Below, piece after piece: positions 13,462 through 16,365 of a DNA stretch of 16,365 bases. Origin of the DNA: JANLQX01 sp031368215 (lineage in GTDB: Bacteria; Actinomycetota; Acidimicrobiia; Acidimicrobiales; JANYDT01); assembly GCA_031368215.1 (NCBI GenBank), contig JANLRD010000279.1, positions 1-16,365 on the forward strand, in the 5' to 3' direction. The notes under the pieces were generated by a model. That model was given only the letters and a program-made list of their open reading frames with translations, made no database searches and was not told the DNA's origin. Each line of letters opens with the position of its first letter. Within the stretch, counting starts at the first letter, position 1. The translations under genes were made by a program, and so were the position numbers.

Positions 13462-13947
13462 TCAGCACGTCGGCCCGATGTAAGCCGCCTCGGTGTACCG
13501 GTCTTCTGCATCGACGCCGACGACCCAGATCGACGCCTTCTGCACCCGCGGATCGATCCCGAGGTCGAGATGATCCTGGGCCGCCAACATCTCGATGACG
13601 GCAGGGATGATGTCGCCGTGGCTGCACCAGACCTCGGCGCGATCACGCAGCGTCGGCGCGATGGCCCTTACGCGGTCGCGGGCTTCATCGGAAGGTCCCT
13701 CCGCGAGCCACGGCTCGATATGCAGTTGCACTCCGATCGCCGCTGCGTAGGCAGCGACCGTTTCGATGCACCGGCGGTACGGGCTGCTACGCAGCGTGAC
13801 TGGCCTGGTCCCGACGAGATCGAGGAGCAGACCGGCGATGTCGGCACCCTGATGGCGGCCACGTCCGGTGAGCGGGCGCAGCATGTCGTCGCCGGCAAAT
13901 CCGGTCCGAGATCCTGCTTGGGCGTGGCGGACCAGGAAGAGGGGCAC
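13462..13947 (-). CDS. Histidine phosphatase (SixA / MutT1 C-terminal-like)
   Basis: 161 residues of the RHG phosphatase superfamily. The phosphoacceptor His is H8 in LVRHAQAG; R53 and R59 lie in LRSSPYRRC, E83 in LAEG, and the second His is H110 in CSHGD. The block VRHAQAGSR...DDMLRPLTGRG...SSPYRRC...LAEG closely resembles the C-terminal half of mycobacterial MutT1, a Nudix plus RHG fusion whose gene also lies next to ppk in M. tuberculosis. No Nudix domain is encoded here, so a SixA-like phosphohistidine phosphatase or a nucleotide phosphatase are both possible. Start GTG 13947 begins directly at the first strand; the ribosome-binding site is weak. It follows ppk1 by 27 nt and probably shares its transcript. 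Confidence 0.87.
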   Translation of the reverse strand: MPLFLVRHAQAGSRTGFAGDDMLRPLTGRGRHQGADIAGLLLDLVGTRPVTLRSSPYRRCIETVAAYAAAIGVQLHIEPWLAEGPSDEARDRVRAIAPTLRDRAEVWCSHGDIIPAVIEMLAAQDHLDLGIDPRVQKASIWVVGVDAEDRYTEAAYIGPTC

Positions 13948-13974
13948 CGCGGAAAGCTTTCTTGGAGGGACGGA

Positions 13975-16071
13975 TCAGAAGGCGTGGGAACGACTGACGG
14001 CGCTGGCACAGAGCGCGGCTTGGGCGTTGACGGGCTCGTCGTCGCCGGCATCGATCTTCGTCCACCCGCCGTCGTGGGCGAGGCTCCACGCAAGATGGTT
14101 GTCGGCAAGGAGCAGATCGAGGATCGATGCAAGCCGTTCCTGCAACCGGGAATCGAGGATCGGGACGACGGCCTCGACTCGTCGGTCGAGATTCCTCGGC
14201 ATCATGTCGGCCGAGCCGATGAACCACGCCGGCTCATCCTCGGCTCCGCCGTGGGAGAACTCCCAGATGCGCGAATGCTCGAGGAACCTACCCACGACAC
14301 TACGTACACGTATGTTCTCTGAGAGGCCCGGAACTCCCGGACGGAGACAGCAGATCCCACGGATGATCAGGTCGATGGAGACGCCCGATTGGGAGGCTTC
14401 GTAGAGGGCGGTGATGATCTCCTCGTCGACGAGGCTGTTCATCTTCATCCGAATCCACCCGGCGCCGCGGTGCTCGTTCGGCATCTCGTTGCGGATCATC
14501 GCAAGCACCCGGGGACGGAGATCGGTCGGTGCCACCAGCAGCCGGGAGAACGTCGGCATCTTGCCCAAGCCGGTGAGGGCATTGAACAACCTGGTGACGT
14601 CATCGCCGAGTTCGTGATCGGCGGAGATGAGCCCGATGTCGTCGTAGACGCGCGCCGTTGTCGAGTTGTAGTTCCCCGTTGCTATGTGCACGTATCGACG
14701 CAGCTCGGAGGCAGCTTCGCTCCGGACGACGAGCGCGACCTTGGTGTGGGTCTTCAGACCGACGAGCCCGTACACAACATGGACTCCAGCCCGTTCGAGC
14801 TTTCGCGCCCATGCGATGTTCGCCTGTTCATCGAAGCGGGCCTTGAGCTCGACGAGCGCGGCGACCTGCTTCCCTGCTTCGGCCGCGTCGATGAGCGCCT
14901 TCACCACGGGGGAGTCGCCAGACGTCCGGTAAAGGGTGAGCTTGATCGTGAGCACATCGGGGTCGGCGGCCGCGGTCTCGATGAACTTCTCGACCGACGC
15001 GGAGAACGAATCGTACGGGTGGTGCACCAGCACATCACCGGTTCGGATGACCTCGAAGAAGTCGAGGGGTTGCTCACCGTCATGGAGATCGAGCGGCGTT
15101 CTCGGGATCCACGGCTCGTCCTTCAGATCTGGGCGGTCTATGGCCACCAGGGTCCACAATCCGGTGAGGTCGATGAGCCCGTCGATCTTGACGACCGCAT
15201 CGGCATCGATCTCCAGTTCCTCAACCAGCATGAACTGCATGTCGGCCGGCATGCCCACCGCCACTTCGAGTCGCACCGCACGTCCGAACCGGCGGCGACG
15301 CAACTCGGTCTCGATGGCCTCGAGAAGGTCTTCGGCTTCCTCCTCATCGACGTCGAGGTCGGTGTCACGGGTGACCCGGAACGGGAAGCTGGCATCGATG
15401 GCGACTCCCGGAAACAGCTCGGGAAGGTGCGCGGCGATCAGGTCCTCGATCGGAAGCCAGCGGAGCTGATCCGGGAGCGCGACGAAGCGAGGGAGCAACG
15501 GCGGAACCTTCACGCGGGCGAAGCGTCGGTGCCCGGTCTCGGGGTCGTGCATGGTGACGGCGAGGTTGAGCGAGAGATTCGAGATGTAGGGAAACGGATG
15601 CCCGGGGTCGACGGCGAGCGGGGTCAGGACAGGAAACACGCGATCGCGAAAGAGCCGATGCAGGTCTTGTCGGTCTCCACCGTCGAGATCGCCCCACGAC
15701 ACCACGTCGATACCGGCATCACGAAGGGCCGGGATCAGCTGATCGCGGAAGAGGGCGGTATGCCGTTCGGCCAAGTCGGTCGCCGCTGCATGGATGAGTG
15801 AGAGTTGGGCGGGCGGGCGGAGCCCGTCGGCCGATCGCGAGTTCACTCCGGCGGCGACTTGGGCGCGCAGTGCGGCGGCGCGGACCTCGAAAAACTCGTC
15901 GAAGTTCGAAGCGAAGATCGCGCAGAACTTCACCCGCTCGAGCAGCGGGGCGGAGGCGTCAGCCGCGAGCGCCAGAACTCTTGCGTTGAAGTCGAGCCAG
16001 CTCAGCTCGCGGTTGAGCAGCGGTGATGTATCGGACGAACCGGTTCCCGCACCCGCTGCTCGCCAAGGCAT
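13975..16071 (-). CDS. ppk: Polyphosphate kinase 1 (PPK1)
   Basis: 698 residues from ATG 16071, the usual PPK1 length. PPK1 reversibly moves the terminal phosphate of ATP onto polyphosphate through a phosphohistidine. LLNRELSWLDFNARVL (18-33) opens the N-terminal domain, followed by ASNFDEFFEVR (54-64). H442 in LKTHTK and H462 in YVHIATGNYN correspond to the two catalytic histidines of actinobacterial PPK1; RFLEHSRI (H599) and GSADMMPRNLDRRVE (619-633) complete the second phospholipase-D-like half. The frame stays open to 16272, but that extension is Arg/Pro-rich, unlike PPK1, and overlaps another probable gene; ATG 16071 starts 11 nt after that gene ends. No clear Shine-Dalgarno sequence is seen, so coupling to the upstream gene is likely. 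Confidence 0.96.
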   Translation of the reverse strand: MPWRAAGAGTGSSDTSPLLNRELSWLDFNARVLALAADASAPLLERVKFCAIFASNFDEFFEVRAAALRAQVAAGVNSRSADGLRPPAQLSLIHAAATDLAERHTALFRDQLIPALRDAGIDVVSWGDLDGGDRQDLHRLFRDRVFPVLTPLAVDPGHPFPYISNLSLNLAVTMHDPETGHRRFARVKVPPLLPRFVALPDQLRWLPIEDLIAAHLPELFPGVAIDASFPFRVTRDTDLDVDEEEAEDLLEAIETELRRRRFGRAVRLEVAVGMPADMQFMLVEELEIDADAVVKIDGLIDLTGLWTLVAIDRPDLKDEPWIPRTPLDLHDGEQPLDFFEVIRTGDVLVHHPYDSFSASVEKFIETAAADPDVLTIKLTLYRTSGDSPVVKALIDAAEAGKQVAALVELKARFDEQANIAWARKLERAGVHVVYGLVGLKTHTKVALVVRSEAASELRRYVHIATGNYNSTTARVYDDIGLISADHELGDDVTRLFNALTGLGKMPTFSRLLVAPTDLRPRVLAMIRNEMPNEHRGAGWIRMKMNSLVDEEIITALYEASQSGVSIDLIIRGICCLRPGVPGLSENIRVRSVVGRFLEHSRIWEFSHGGAEDEPAWFIGSADMMPRNLDRRVEAVVPILDSRLQERLASILDLLLADNHLAWSLAHDGGWTKIDAGDDEPVNAQAALCASAVSRSHAF

Positions 16072-16082
16072 GGCGTGGGCGG

Positions 16083-16352
16083 TCAGCCGGTGGCCTGCGA
16101 GCCGAAGTCCCACTCCAAGGTGAGGCCTTCGCGCTCTGCGTCGTGGACGACGCGGTCGTGATTGCGACGGAACTGCGGATCGTGGCGCGGCACCAGTTGC
16201 AGGCGTGCCAACGTGCGCTGGCGGAACTCCTCGAGGAGGGTCCGGTCGACGTCGACGCTCTCGACGTCCCAATGGGGAGCGACGGGGCCGAGGTAGACAA
16301 CGCGAACGTTGCCCCGCGGCGGTACCTCAGTTGGGGCGGAAGAAAAGGACAT
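16083..16352 (-). CDS. Unknown 89-aa protein upstream of ppk1
   Basis: The frame ends 11 nt before the ppk1 start. From ATG 16352, which has GGAG 6 nt upstream, it encodes 89 residues including VRVVYLGPVAPHWDVESV and an acidic/basic helical C-terminal half (RTLLEEFRQRTLARLQLV ... EREGLTLEWDFGSQ). It has no membrane segment, no cysteine and no signal peptide. The frame remains open to the window edge, so a longer protein is not excluded. Close spacing suggests co-transcription with ppk1 and the phosphatase. I recognise no family. Confidence 0.65.
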   Translation of the reverse strand: MSFSSAPTEVPPRGNVRVVYLGPVAPHWDVESVDVDRTLLEEFRQRTLARLQLVPRHDPQFRRNHDRVVHDAEREGLTLEWDFGSQATG

Positions 16353-16365
16353 CACAGGCTCCGAA

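Noticed and set aside
13398..13646. N-terminal extension of phoU to ATG 13646
   Set aside because: The extra 83 residues overlap the phosphatase gene in another frame and are low-complexity; PhoU family similarity begins at GTG 13397.
13952..13961. Palindrome GAAAGCTTTC between ppk1 and the phosphatase gene
   Set aside because: No loop, no tail and no second copy; likely chance in a 27-nt gap.
14389..15801. 470-aa plus-strand open frame
   Set aside because: It lies antisense to well-conserved ppk1 codons and has low-complexity, unfamiliar sequence; long antisense frames are expected from high G/C third positions.
16072..16272. N-terminal extension of ppk1 to 16272
   Set aside because: The extra 67 residues are Arg/Pro-rich, unlike PPK1, and overlap a more plausible small gene.

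Overview
The window reads as one piece of a high-GC actinobacterial chromosome, most likely Actinomycetota of the Acidimicrobiia type. The clues are strong G/C bias at third codon positions, a SenX3/RegX3-style phosphate two-component pair, GTTCACC-type PHO repeats, a DUF2342 (TIGR03624-like) protein, a MutT1-like histidine phosphatase beside ppk, and several starts preceded at 5-9 nt by a TANNNT hexamer, as in leaderless actinobacterial genes. The class assignment is inference. I see no rRNA, tRNA, transposase, integrase, phage gene or CRISPR array.

Layout. From the left edge: a possible plus-strand gene tail (to 91), then about 180 bp of repeats and dyads. A minus-strand group follows: NAD-binding SDR protein (2143-3237), a hairpin terminator, moaE (1564-2070), an 18-codon duplicated fragment, a 74-aa membrane protein (1290-1514) and mreB (270-1274). 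One plus-strand gene (3405-4712) encodes a DUF2342-family protein that appears to have lost its metal-binding residues; it converges on an MFS transporter (4719-6113, minus).

From 6191 to the right edge, every gene is on the minus strand and almost all of them serve phosphate. In transcription order they are: an unknown 89-aa protein, ppk1 (polyphosphate kinase), a SixA/MutT1-C-like histidine phosphatase, phoU, pstC, pstA, pstB, pstS, a SenX3/PhoR-type kinase and its RegX3/PhoB-type regulator. The gene order differs from the usual pstSCAB-phoU: pstS comes last, and phoU comes first, behind ppk1.

How it works together. PstS captures phosphate outside the membrane, PstC/PstA form the channel and PstB drives it with ATP. 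PhoU probably links transporter activity to the kinase, and the kinase phosphorylates the regulator. I find 11-bp-period PHO direct repeats in front of phoU, pstC and pstS, so the regulator probably controls all three, closing the loop. In front of phoU and pstS the repeats lie 31-32 nt upstream of a TANNNT hexamer. PPK1 stores phosphate as polyphosphate, so sensing, uptake, feedback and storage sit in one block.

The points most worth a second look are: the matched PHO-box geometry; a 53-bp tandem duplication of the moaE 3' end that copies the translational junction; the apparently inactive DUF2342 protein; the SDR protein with Phe in place of the catalytic Tyr and a C-terminal membrane helix; and the lysine-rich tail on PstS. 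I found no clearly unknown multi-gene system. The region is a mostly recognisable phosphate island with unusual details.
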